Virus record (IMG/VR): IMGVR_UViG_3300018059_000035
Location: 1-28,702 of that record
DNA length: 28,702 nucleotides
Direction: 5' to 3' (one strand)
From: a virus
Shown here: piece by piece, positions 14,381 to 22,500 of the stretch
How the letters are laid out: each line of letters begins with the position of its first letter
Position numbering within the stretch: the stretch's first letter is position 1
The notes under the pieces: generated by a model
Told to the model about the DNA's origin: nothing
What the model saw: the letters and a program-made list of their open reading frames with translations, nothing else
The model's database searches: none
Made by a program: the position numbers and the translations under genes

Positions 14381-15474
14381 TGGCTGAAACGCCTTATACG
14401 CTCGGGCCGAACGTCCCCAAGGACGAGCTTTCGTCTCGTCGTCTAGATGGCCCGTGGCCCGGTCTTGTGGAGTATGTAGCCGATCCGCTTCAGCAGGGGA
14501 GGGTCAAGGTCAGAATCTACCAGCTTCATGGCCCACAGGGGCGTGATCCAAAAACGAAAATCGCCACTGAGGATTTGCCGTGGGCTATGCCGTGTCTCCC
14601 GTACGCAGGTGGGAATGACTACGGTTCTTTTATGATCCCGCCCGTTGGCTCGACGGTGTGGGTGATGTTCGTGTCCGGCAACCCGGAATTTCCAATCTAC
14701 CTTGGGGGCTTCTACGCGATCAACCAGAAGGCGCAGGAGTATCTTCGAACGATGGGTTTCCCGAAGCACGAAATTTCCATGGCGGGCAGCGGGGATGTCT
14801 GGACTGGTCCAAAGGGGCCGGAGATGCCTCTGGAGGCGCTTCAGATGCTTCATGCCACTCCTGACGTGGCGGTCGTGGCCAAGTCCGTCAAGGGGGCGGC
14901 GCTGGTGTTCGACGACAAGGACGAGCGGGAGAGCACTACCCTTGTCGATAGGGCCGGTCAGGGGCTCTTCATGGAGGCTGAGGTCCAGAAGGGGCCTAAC
15001 CTCGGGAACGCGGCTCAGAGGGGCCTTAGCGCTCTCGCCAAGGGGGATTCAGCGGCTTCTGTCGGGGAGACTGTGGGAAACGAGGTCCGGGTCTTCCTCG
15101 TGGACGCCGGGGGTCAGGCGGTCCTCCTGCACTCTCACATAGGATCTGAGCGCATCAAGCTCATATCGCGTCCCGTGGGGGACGAAACGAACTATGCCGG
15201 GCACAAGGGAGAAATTTCGGTGGAACTGGACGCGGGCTCGCGGCGGGTCGTCTTTGCCTCCTCCTCTGGCGGGGACGCGGGGATGAAGGTCATTTTCGAT
15301 GCGGCCTCGGGGTTCATTGAGATTGCAGGTCCGGTTGTGGCCCGGCTCAATGTCGGTGTGCTGGAGATCCTTGGGCGCACGACGATGAAGGGAGACTTGC
15401 TCGTCGAGGGGGATCTGCTTGTTGAAGGAGACTCGTTAATCTGTGGAGAAAAGATCGGAGGGGAGGCAGCATGA
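14377..15474 (+). CDS. Baseplate spike protein with OB-fold (gp5/gpV-like), no lysozyme domain
   Basis: The 365-residue product starts at ATGATG overlapping the hub stop (either ATG is possible). Residues 28-113 are an OB-fold gp5-type domain: GPWPGLVEYVADPLQQGRVK, ending VWVMFVSGNPEFPIYLGGFY. The central part has less clear structure. The C-terminus is a Gly/Val-rich beta-prism segment with GDLLVEGDLLVEGDSLICGE. It would sit on the hub and puncture the outer membrane. Unlike T4 gp5 it has no lysozyme insertion; peptidoglycan cutting may instead reside in the tape measure M15 domain. Confidence is high. Confidence 0.85.
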   Translation: MMAETPYTLGPNVPKDELSSRRLDGPWPGLVEYVADPLQQGRVKVRIYQLHGPQGRDPKTKIATEDLPWAMPCLPYAGGNDYGSFMIPPVGSTVWVMFVSGNPEFPIYLGGFYAINQKAQEYLRTMGFPKHEISMAGSGDVWTGPKGPEMPLEALQMLHATPDVAVVAKSVKGAALVFDDKDERESTTLVDRAGQGLFMEAEVQKGPNLGNAAQRGLSALAKGDSAASVGETVGNEVRVFLVDAGGQAVLLHSHIGSERIKLISRPVGDETNYAGHKGEISVELDAGSRRVVFASSSGGDAGMKVIFDAASGFIEIAGPVVARLNVGVLEILGRTTMKGDLLVEGDLLVEGDSLICGEKIGGEAA

Positions 15475-15875
15475 AGTTTGAGCCTATCGTAGCCGCGAAT
15501 TTCGACTTCGATATCGGTCTGCCTTATTTTCATCTGGTGGTCAAACGGCTGTGTTGGCCGCTTCTCGTGGAAGGCGGCACAACCTTTCCGCACAAGGAGC
15601 GTTGTCTTCGTGTGGAAATCGTTCTCTGTGAGGATATTCCGTACAACGACTGGTTCGAAAAAATGTTGACGGAGACGTTCACTGGAGTGTTGACCTGTAT
15701 GGATCGAAAAGGGGCGGAAAAACTGATTGTAACCTTCCACAACATGAAGCTCGTCGAGCGTGGTTTTGATCTGGATTACACCAACTTGGGGCCGCTCAGG
15801 GCGAGGCTGGTTTTTCGCTACGACCATATCGAGGAAAAGCTGTTACCACCAACCGAGGTCATCACAACAATCTGA
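15471..15875 (+). CDS. Hypothetical baseplate-associated protein
   Basis: The 134-residue product is strand-rich (FHLVVKRLCWPLLVEGG, ERCLRVEIVLCED, AEKLIVTFHNMKL, ARLVFRYDHIEE). It overlaps the spike stop by ATGA and the next gene by TGATG. Composition and size recall small tube-fold or initiator-type proteins of the baseplate, but no motif proves it. Being coupled on both sides in the hub/spike string suggests a baseplate role. Confidence 0.55.
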   Translation: MKFEPIVAANFDFDIGLPYFHLVVKRLCWPLLVEGGTTFPHKERCLRVEIVLCEDIPYNDWFEKMLTETFTGVLTCMDRKGAEKLIVTFHNMKLVERGFDLDYTNLGPLRARLVFRYDHIEEKLLPPTEVITTI

Positions 15876-18199
15876 TGTCCATTCAATCCGAGATAGACCG
15901 CAATCTGACCGAACGTGGCCGGTTTTTGCATTCGTTCGTAATTTCCGGTGAATCGGGAGACGCGAATGTTCCTAAAGACGTGCATGTACGTTTCTACGGT
16001 TGTACGATTGGGTCACTCAATTTGAACGGAAACAACAACGTTTTTCTTGAAGGAGGAGTATGCGCAGCGATTGTGGCAAAAAGTTCGTCTCTGATGTCGC
16101 GTGGAACTGGATTTACGGGGGAAGCCTCTCTTGACGAACAATCGAAAGCCGATCTTTTCGGTGGCTCCATCACCGCCCCGTGGAGATTCAAAGCCCGGTC
16201 ATTTTTCCGTGGAGACAATCTCACGTTTTCTGGCGGTGATATCGCGCTCGATTTCCAAGCAGGCTCGCAAGGGCGTGTCACGCGCTCCACGTTTTCAGGG
16301 CACGGAACCGCGGCTGTAAAAGCCGCTGCCGGGTCCTATGCCTTACTTTCGAATTGTGCGTCGGTCAAGGGTACGCGGGCGTTGTGGGCGACTGATCGTG
16401 GAGTCATTCAAGCCATTGAGTGTGCGCTTGTCGAGGGAACGGGGCTTTACGCGTTACAGGTCGAGGACTACGGGCGTATCGAGGCGTTGAACTGCGCGCT
16501 CGTCAAAGGAGCCGTCAACGCTGGATACGGCGATACCTATGGGTTCCTGAGCCTGCAAAAATGCACGACGATTCTTGGGGCTGGAAATTCAGCCATCTTT
16601 CTCGATAACCATGCCGGGGCGGAGATACGGTTCTTCGATACGTGCGAAGGTCAGGGGGATTCGGCGATACGTACAACGAATCTGAATTCGGTTTTCGTGC
16701 TCGGAGGGGCGTTACTCCGGTCGGGAGCCAAGGACGGTCTGGAGCTAAAAGGAGGCTCAACCGGGCAGATTGTCAGCGTTGTGCTGGTCAAAGGTGCTGG
16801 ACGGCATGGGGTGCATCTCGAAAGCAACTCTGAATTGTATGTCAACGACGTGGTAAACATCGAAGGTGCCCAAGAGGGATTTTTCGCGGCCGATGGGTCG
16901 TTGCTCAACATGCATGACGTGGCTGTGGTAAAGGGGCTTGGAAGTCATGGTGGAACGATCAGCGGCGCGTCAAAGGCGGCACTCTTTGTCGATACGATCA
17001 TCGGGGAAGCTGGCCACGGGTTGAATCTTTCGGGAAAATCGCGTGTCGTGTTGAAAGGTCCTTCGCTCGTCAAAGGTAATTCAGGTCACGGCGTTAGCCT
17101 TGGCGCTGAATGCGAGATTGTCGTGTCACAAGCTGAATCGGTGTCCGGGGAAGCAGGCGACGGGATCAACGCTGGTGCTTCCTGCAAGGTCATCACGAAC
17201 AAGAGTACTGTTGTCGGAAAGGCAGGAAATGGCATTACAGCGGGGGCCGGAACGACGGTTCATGCCACATCCTGCGCCAGCATTCTTGGACAGGCTGGCC
17301 ATGGGATAGACGCCACGGATTCTCTCGTGCGTTTGCGGAAAGTGGCGTCTATTTCAGGACTGGCCGGGCACGGGATCAAGCTAGTCAACCCGGATTTTGA
17401 AATGGTTCTGTGTCCGGACGTTTCTGGCATCGAAGATGGGATCAACGCAGTTGGGCGAGGTGCGGGTTCTGACAGCCTGAAAGTCGAACGGTGTGTCGTG
17501 GTAGGGACCAGTACAGGGCTCAACGTGACGAAAGTGAAGGTTAGTAGTTACGGGTCTAAGTACACCGGTTCTACGTCTTTGCTGGCTGTACAAGCTCATG
17601 TCATCGTTTCGGAAGATGTTTTCGATGGTGATGCGACGATCTTGCAGACTGTGTACGAGGAGCGAAACTCCAAAATTGACGGAGACTTGACGTACGATGA
17701 CGCGTCTGTTTTTACTGTCAAGGGCGAGGTTACTGGAGATGTGGTTTTCAACAATACTGGAATTCTTTCGGTAAAGGGAATTACCAAGGATCTGACCGCT
17801 ACAGATTCCGCGTTGTTGTTGCTTAAATCAGCGGCACAGGCGGTAGAGTTAACGGATGCTGTGGCGCTTTTAGTCAAGACAACGGCGCAGGGAATAGACG
17901 TGACGGATGCAGTGGCTTTTCTCATCAAGGCTACCGCGTCGGGGATGTCACTTTCCAACGCGGCGGCAATCCTCGTCAAGGCTACCGCGTCGGGGATGTC
18001 ACTTTCCAACGCGGCGGCAATCCTAGCTAAATCAGGGGCTGGAATAATCTCTGGAAGCGGTTCTGTTGTTTCTGCTTTGGGGGGCACTCCCCAAATCGGA
18101 GTGGATTTCGTTGACCTTGAATCGGATCTCATCAAAATTCAGGACAAGACCGGTGCTTCGATGACCTTCGCTGGTTCGAGCATCACTACAAACGAGTAA
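15875..18199 (+). CDS. Right-handed beta-helix protein with tandem C-terminal repeats
   Basis: The 774-residue product is dominated by short strand-turn units. The middle third has a period of about 24 residues with recurring AGHGI/GHGV motifs (GEAGHGLNL, GNSGHGVSL, GQAGHGIDA, GLAGHGIKL). This strongly suggests a parallel beta-helix such as a tail spike or needle-like appendage that binds or cuts surface polysaccharide. Residues about 647-720 hold a 17-residue tandem repeat, partly identical in DNA. No catalytic carboxylate cluster could be identified by eye. Genes before and after are baseplate parts, so it is probably virion-bound. Whether it binds receptors or builds the baseplate tip is open. 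Confidence 0.7.
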   Translation: MSIQSEIDRNLTERGRFLHSFVISGESGDANVPKDVHVRFYGCTIGSLNLNGNNNVFLEGGVCAAIVAKSSSLMSRGTGFTGEASLDEQSKADLFGGSITAPWRFKARSFFRGDNLTFSGGDIALDFQAGSQGRVTRSTFSGHGTAAVKAAAGSYALLSNCASVKGTRALWATDRGVIQAIECALVEGTGLYALQVEDYGRIEALNCALVKGAVNAGYGDTYGFLSLQKCTTILGAGNSAIFLDNHAGAEIRFFDTCEGQGDSAIRTTNLNSVFVLGGALLRSGAKDGLELKGGSTGQIVSVVLVKGAGRHGVHLESNSELYVNDVVNIEGAQEGFFAADGSLLNMHDVAVVKGLGSHGGTISGASKAALFVDTIIGEAGHGLNLSGKSRVVLKGPSLVKGNSGHGVSLGAECEIVVSQAESVSGEAGDGINAGASCKVITNKSTVVGKAGNGITAGAGTTVHATSCASILGQAGHGIDATDSLVRLRKVASISGLAGHGIKLVNPDFEMVLCPDVSGIEDGINAVGRGAGSDSLKVERCVVVGTSTGLNVTKVKVSSYGSKYTGSTSLLAVQAHVIVSEDVFDGDATILQTVYEERNSKIDGDLTYDDASVFTVKGEVTGDVVFNNTGILSVKGITKDLTATDSALLLLKSAAQAVELTDAVALLVKTTAQGIDVTDAVAFLIKATASGMSLSNAAAILVKATASGMSLSNAAAILAKSGAGIISGSGSVVSALGGTPQIGVDFVDLESDLIKIQDKTGASMTFAGSSITTNE
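17813..18034 (+). repeat. 51-bp tandem repeats (17-residue units) in the beta-helix gene
   Basis: Four 17-residue units, at 17813, 17864, 17915 and 17966, plus a partial fifth follow the pattern A-x-L-x-K-x-x-A-x-G-x-x-x-x-x-A-x. Units 3 and 4 share 49 identical bases (17925-17973 and 17976-18024), so that duplication is recent. One unit may equal one solenoid coil. Confidence 0.9.
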
Positions 18200-18206
18200 A
18201 AAAATC

Positions 18207-18593
18207 ATGGCATGTCCACAGCTTCCTGAATCACTCAACGGGCAAATCCAGACACTTCATGCGCGTTGTCAGGCTTTGGAAAAACGTGTAGCGACGTTAA
18301 CGGCTGCTCTTACTTCGACGACTTCTTTTCTATCCACCGTGGCCGGAATAGTCGGTGTTTCGGTTCCGGGGGTGGTCGGCACCATCGCTACCTCACCGTT
18401 GGATCTGGCGGCTCTTGCGGGGCTGGTTCCAGCCGTTCCAACGATTCAGCTTGCCGGACTCATGCAGGCTCTTGATACGGTAGGTAACCCTTTGGATTTC
18501 GGGCTTCCAGCTTTTCCCGGTGGGGTTTTTCTAGACTTAGCCAATGACGCGGCCTGCGGGCAGCTTCATACCTCTATTTTCGTGAAGCCATGA
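18207..18593 (+). CDS. Hypothetical protein with hydrophobic middle
   Basis: The 128-residue product has an N-terminal helix that could be a short coiled coil (QIQTLHARCQALEKRVATLT). The middle is Val/Gly/Leu/Pro-rich (STVAGIVGVSVPGVVGTIAT) and the C-terminus ends in GQLHTSIFVKP. It lies between the beta-helix and gp25-like genes. It could be a small tip or trimerising protein, but no family, including PAAR, is recognised. Confidence 0.55.
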   Translation: MACPQLPESLNGQIQTLHARCQALEKRVATLTAALTSTTSFLSTVAGIVGVSVPGVVGTIATSPLDLAALAGLVPAVPTIQLAGLMQALDTVGNPLDFGLPAFPGGVFLDLANDAACGQLHTSIFVKP

Positions 18594-18617
18594 CTATCCT
18601 CTTGGAGAGAGTGCTGC

Positions 18618-20252
18618 GTGGTGGCGTCGTTCGATCTGTCTGAAGCCTCAGCCAATGTCATCGGGACAGGGGCGAAAGTACCGTTTGCCTTTGGTATAGG
18701 AAAAAGCGTTCGCTCGGTCACGACAGCGAATGGGCTAGACAAAATTCTAGATTCCATTAAAACGATTCTTCAGACCCGCCCCGGTGAGCGTTTCATGGTG
18801 CCTGATTTTGGGTGTTTGACCGGGGATACTCCAATTCCGCTTTTGGACGGCACGGTAGTTCTTATGCGGGATCTTGTAGGCCGAGAGGTATGGGTCTATG
18901 GGAATGATGGGAATTATGTAGTTCCTGTGAAGACCGATGGCGCGGTGTCTAGGGGGTTCAAGCAGGTCGTACGAGTTCTTCTGGACGATGGGGCTGAACA
19001 ACTATGCACTCCAGATCACCTGTTTCTTTTGCGGGACGGAACGTATCGAAGAGCGGATGCTTTGTCTTCTGGCGATTCGCTCATGCCTCTTTATCGCCAG
19101 ATCAACCGACGAGGATATGAGGAGACTTATATACCGTGTATTGAAAAATGGGTTCCTACTCATCGTCTGTTGATTCCCAAAGTTATGAAGGGAAAAGTTG
19201 TTCATCACGCTGATTTTAATAAGCGTAACAACGCGCCAGAAAATCTTGTGGTTATTGGGAAGATTAAACATTTCGAACTGCATTCGGTACACGCACGAGA
19301 AACGGGTATTCTCCACGCGCTGTGGTCCAGTCGTGAGGGACGAGAACGCATGTTAAACGTGGTTCGCAGAACCATTCAGCGGCATAATACACGCTACAAA
19401 GAAGACTGTGCCTATCGAGAGGATATTAGGGTGAAGCGTGCCATCAAGCTTCGTGCTTTTCACGCGAGGCGCCGTTTGGAAAATACTGCTGCGCGGGTAG
19501 AGAAGGAGCGGTGGAAGGAGCAGGTTCGACAGGAGAAATTGAAAAGGGCACATCTTATTCGTTCTGAAAATGCCCGTCAGTTCGGTGTTCCTCGTTTGAT
19601 CGCGTGGAGTCGTAGTGAGGCGGGGCGGACAAATGCCAGACAGCTTGGAAAAAACAAACTTAAGTCCGTAACTCGTCAGGGTATATTGGAGTTTGCGACT
19701 CCGCTGACCTTTGACGGAAACCGTGCTGAATTAGTCACTTATGTCTGCCAACATTTTCAGCTTTCGCGTGCGGCTTTGAAGCGTCGTGTGGCTCTTTCAG
19801 AATTAGCCCCGCAGGTTGCGAAGGGAAACAAGTGGCACAACCATAAAGTCGTGTCTGTGGAACCATTGGCGCTAGAGTTGGAGGTTTTCGATCTCGTCAA
19901 TACACGTACACAGAATTTCGCTGTAGGAGCAGGTGTTTTTGTTCATAATAGTCGGCTGTACGATCTCGTGTTCGAGCCGAACGATAATATCACAACCGCT
20001 CTTCTCAATTTCTACACTGTCGAGGCGCTCAAGAAATGGGAAAAGCGGGTACGTATTACGCGTGTGACCTTTCAGATGAACGAGAATGATCCACACTACG
20101 TTGGAATCTCCATTGAATTCTACGTCCTTCAGACGCACCAGAAAGGCTCTTACGTATTTCCGTTCGTAAGGCAACCTGCGCCGATGACGGAACTGGCAAC
20201 GGGCTCTGAGTCAAGACGTATTTTCACACAGGGGCAGGTGTTGCCGCTATGA
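18618..20252 (+). CDS. gp25-like baseplate wedge protein interrupted by an intein
   Basis: The 544-residue precursor is a GTG-started gp25/gpW-type wedge protein of about 165 residues split by a 379-residue intein. The N-extein (1-65) ends GERFMVPDFG and the C-extein (445-544) begins SRLYDLVFEPND. Joined, they give the conserved GERxxxPxFGxxLxxLxFEP signature of this family. The insertion point is thus at the most conserved stretch, typical for inteins. The wedge protein is a core part of the baseplate and also resembles the lysozyme-like protein of type VI secretion. The first nucleophile is C66 and the +1 residue is S445. Splicing appears possible because end motifs are intact. Confidence 0.92.
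   Translation: MVASFDLSEASANVIGTGAKVPFAFGIGKSVRSVTTANGLDKILDSIKTILQTRPGERFMVPDFGCLTGDTPIPLLDGTVVLMRDLVGREVWVYGNDGNYVVPVKTDGAVSRGFKQVVRVLLDDGAEQLCTPDHLFLLRDGTYRRADALSSGDSLMPLYRQINRRGYEETYIPCIEKWVPTHRLLIPKVMKGKVVHHADFNKRNNAPENLVVIGKIKHFELHSVHARETGILHALWSSREGRERMLNVVRRTIQRHNTRYKEDCAYREDIRVKRAIKLRAFHARRRLENTAARVEKERWKEQVRQEKLKRAHLIRSENARQFGVPRLIAWSRSEAGRTNARQLGKNKLKSVTRQGILEFATPLTFDGNRAELVTYVCQHFQLSRAALKRRVALSELAPQVAKGNKWHNHKVVSVEPLALELEVFDLVNTRTQNFAVGAGVFVHNSRLYDLVFEPNDNITTALLNFYTVEALKKWEKRVRITRVTFQMNENDPHYVGISIEFYVLQTHQKGSYVFPFVRQPAPMTELATGSESRRIFTQGQVLPL
18813..19949 (+). mobile_element. Intein with HNH homing endonuclease domain
   Basis: Positions are in precursor residues. Block A is CLTGDTPIPLLDGTVV from C66. 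Block B contains TPDH (TxxH type) in LCTPDHLFLLRDG. The HNH endonuclease core lies at about 183-220: VVHHADFNKRNNAPENLVVI with H197 and N209, then KHFELH. A basic helical region (about 230-400) probably binds DNA. Block F is VSVEPLALELEVFDL and block G is GAGVFVHN, ending with the H443-N444 pair needed for C-terminal cleavage, followed by Ser +1. All splicing residues are present, so the element appears active in splicing. Endonuclease activity is likely but unproven. Confidence 0.92.
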
Positions 20253-20617
20253 GTATTTTTCGCCTGTTCACGCGCGGGAAAAAAAGTCCGCTCATTGCGA
20301 AGAAGGAAATTCCCGTGGGGGTGACCGACAATCCGCTTGATCCTCGGTTGGGGCATGGACCGGACACGGGACCTCGTTCGCAAAACGAAGTGTACCTTGT
20401 GCTGTCCAAGGAAGAGCGTATGAAACCCTTTATGCGTCCCTATCGCGACACGTATGTCCACGTCAAATGCGGGATGCGCACGAAAATGGGAGTCGCACTT
20501 TCAGAGACGTACGCAAGGGACCCGAAATTCTACGGCTCCACGTATTGTTTTGAATGTCAAATGCATCTTCCGGTTTCTGAGTTCAACTGGCTGGACGGTG
20601 CGCAGGTAGGTAGCTAA
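20249..20617 (+). CDS. Small zinc-finger-like phage protein
   Basis: The 122-residue product overlaps the wedge gene by ATGA. Its C-terminal half has a probable zinc site (H71, C74, C100, C103) in the recognisable stretch YVHVKCGMRTKMGVALSETY, ARDPKFYGSTYCFECQMHLP, VSEFNWLDG. This motif recurs in small phage proteins of unknown role. The N-terminal 45 residues are basic and Pro-rich. It is coded between two wedge genes; an assembly factor or minor structural part is plausible. Confidence 0.6.
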   Translation: MSIFRLFTRGKKSPLIAKKEIPVGVTDNPLDPRLGHGPDTGPRSQNEVYLVLSKEERMKPFMRPYRDTYVHVKCGMRTKMGVALSETYARDPKFYGSTYCFECQMHLPVSEFNWLDGAQVGS

Positions 20618-20618
20618 A

Positions 20619-22499
20619 ATGACCGACGCTCCGATTGCCCGTGTCCAATATACGAATGCGGATTTTCGCACTCTGCGGCAGGAGCTACTCGCTCGCATCC
20701 CGTTTTTGACTTCGGGTAAATGGTCGGATCTCAACGAGTCCGATATCGGCATCGCTATCGTGGAGCTTCTTATTGGAATGCAGGATCAGAACCTCTTCTA
20801 CCTCGATAAGAAATTTCTTGAATCACAGCTTCCCACGGCGCGTCAAAGAGTCAACGTCAAGAATCTCCTGAAGCTGATCGCCTACGACGTGCCGGGGTAT
20901 GTCTCGGCCAGCGGGCAGGTGACGATCTCGGTGGCCCCGAGCGCTACTCCGCCCGCCTATGGGACGGTCAATGGACACGCCAATTCGATCCTGATTCCGT
21001 TGGCAACCGAGCTTTCGGGGCGGAGCGAGGTGGCCGACGCGGTTTCTTTCTATACCATCGAAGACCGCTACCTGACACAGCCACAGGCCGGGGCTTCAGG
21101 AGCGGTCACGGTAGGAGTCATTCAGGGACAGCGGTTGACTTCTCCTGAAACGTTTCAGGGGGATGGAACGGCTAATCAGCGCTATGTCCTGCGCGTGCAG
21201 AATGTGGCCCGTGATCTCTTGACGGTTAAGATCGGCTCGACCGAAAATTCGGCAATCCCGTGGGTACGGGTGACGACATTCTTGACTTCGAAGGCCAACG
21301 ATCAGATTTTTGAAGCAGTGGAGGACGAAAAGGGGAACGTCTACATTCAATTCGGGGATGGGAAATTCGGTAAGGTTCCTCCGCTCGGGCAGAATATCTA
21401 CGTTTATGCCGTCATCACGTTGGGTACGACAGGCAACCTTGCCGCTGGCACGGTGACGCAGGTAACCTCTTCAGTGCTCGACACGAATGGTAGTCCGGTG
21501 TCGTTGACCGCTTCGAATGTGCAGGCGATGACGGGAGGAGCCGATCCTGAGACAATTGAGATCGCGAAGCGTAACGGTCCGGCACAGTTGTCGGCGCTTT
21601 TCAGGGCGATGTCGAAGAGAGATTACATTGCGCTGGCACAATTGATTCAGGGCGTTGACAAGGCGAATGCGTGGGGAGAGCAGGAAGAGCTTCACCCAAA
21701 TATTAAGCTCTTTAACCGGGTCATGGTGACCTTTCTCGCGCTTGACTCGAATGGAAATCTTATCGACCCACTGTCTCCTGAATATGCCGTGATTCGTTCG
21801 CAGGTGTCTACTCTTCTGGAGGAGCGTAAACCGGTTACAACTCGTGTCGTGTTTGAGCAGCCACAGTGGGTGGACTTGATCGTTTCCACGCAGGTGGCTG
21901 TGGACAGGACGCTCTACGACGAAAATATCATCGCGTCAGAGGCCAAACTGGCTGTACAGGATTATTTCTCGTACGTCAACGTAACCTTTGGACAGGACGC
22001 ACGGCAGTCTCTTGTCTCCAAGCTGCTTCTCACTGTGCCGGGGGTTTCATGGGCAACGGTACAGCTTGCTCAACGGAAGGGCTCGACAGAAACAGCGCCA
22101 TCCTACGGGGACATTCCGGTGTCTCGGTGGGAGCTTATTCGTATCAACGACTTTGATCAGCAGGGAAATCCGGTACTCGGAACGGATGCTTCCGGCAAGG
22201 TTATCGAGCATGTCAGGATCTTCACGACCACGCAGGTGGATGCACCGACTCCGGATTTCCAGACAGACGAATCGTTGAGCGGTGTGTTCCCGTCAGGGGC
22301 GAAACCGTTCATTGAAACGCCGTTCGGCGTCATCAACGATGTGAACATGTCGTTCGTCAACCCGACGAATCTGGCTGGCAGAACTGTCATGGTCTACGTT
22401 GATGGTTTTTGGGATTCTGGCGCTGTGGTTTCAGGCGCAGGAATTACGACCAGTACGTCGCCGCATTCAAGCATCAAAGTCGTGAGTTGGGGAGGGTAG
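20619..22499 (+). CDS. Baseplate wedge protein (gp6/gpJ-like)
   Basis: The 626-residue product has the baseplate_J pattern. The N-terminal helical part has FRTLRQELLARIPFLTSGKW and IAIVELLIGMQDQNLFYLDK. The centre has PETIEIAKRNGPAQLSALFRAMSKRDYIAL split over 539-330-type motif positions in the middle third. The C-terminal part has KPVTTRVVFEQPQWVDLIVS and a typical VQDYFSYVNVTFGQDARQ stretch. Such proteins form the iris-like ring of the wedge with gp7 and gp53. It follows the gp25-like gene and precedes fibre genes, the standard order. The C-terminal 150 residues look like an added domain. Confidence 0.85.
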   Translation: MTDAPIARVQYTNADFRTLRQELLARIPFLTSGKWSDLNESDIGIAIVELLIGMQDQNLFYLDKKFLESQLPTARQRVNVKNLLKLIAYDVPGYVSASGQVTISVAPSATPPAYGTVNGHANSILIPLATELSGRSEVADAVSFYTIEDRYLTQPQAGASGAVTVGVIQGQRLTSPETFQGDGTANQRYVLRVQNVARDLLTVKIGSTENSAIPWVRVTTFLTSKANDQIFEAVEDEKGNVYIQFGDGKFGKVPPLGQNIYVYAVITLGTTGNLAAGTVTQVTSSVLDTNGSPVSLTASNVQAMTGGADPETIEIAKRNGPAQLSALFRAMSKRDYIALAQLIQGVDKANAWGEQEELHPNIKLFNRVMVTFLALDSNGNLIDPLSPEYAVIRSQVSTLLEERKPVTTRVVFEQPQWVDLIVSTQVAVDRTLYDENIIASEAKLAVQDYFSYVNVTFGQDARQSLVSKLLLTVPGVSWATVQLAQRKGSTETAPSYGDIPVSRWELIRINDFDQQGNPVLGTDASGKVIEHVRIFTTTQVDAPTPDFQTDESLSGVFPSGAKPFIETPFGVINDVNMSFVNPTNLAGRTVMVYVDGFWDSGAVVSGAGITTSTSPHSSIKVVSWGG

Positions 22500-22500
22500 G

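Noticed and set aside
18207-18593. PAAR-like spike tip
   Set aside because: The size fits, but no PAAR repeats or metal-binding His/Cys pattern is visible.
18735-18750. CTAGA-6-TCTAG palindrome resembling the one at 1158-1170
   Set aside because: It lies inside the N-extein coding region (Leu-Asp-Lys-Ile-Leu-Asp), has a different spacer, and may be chance.
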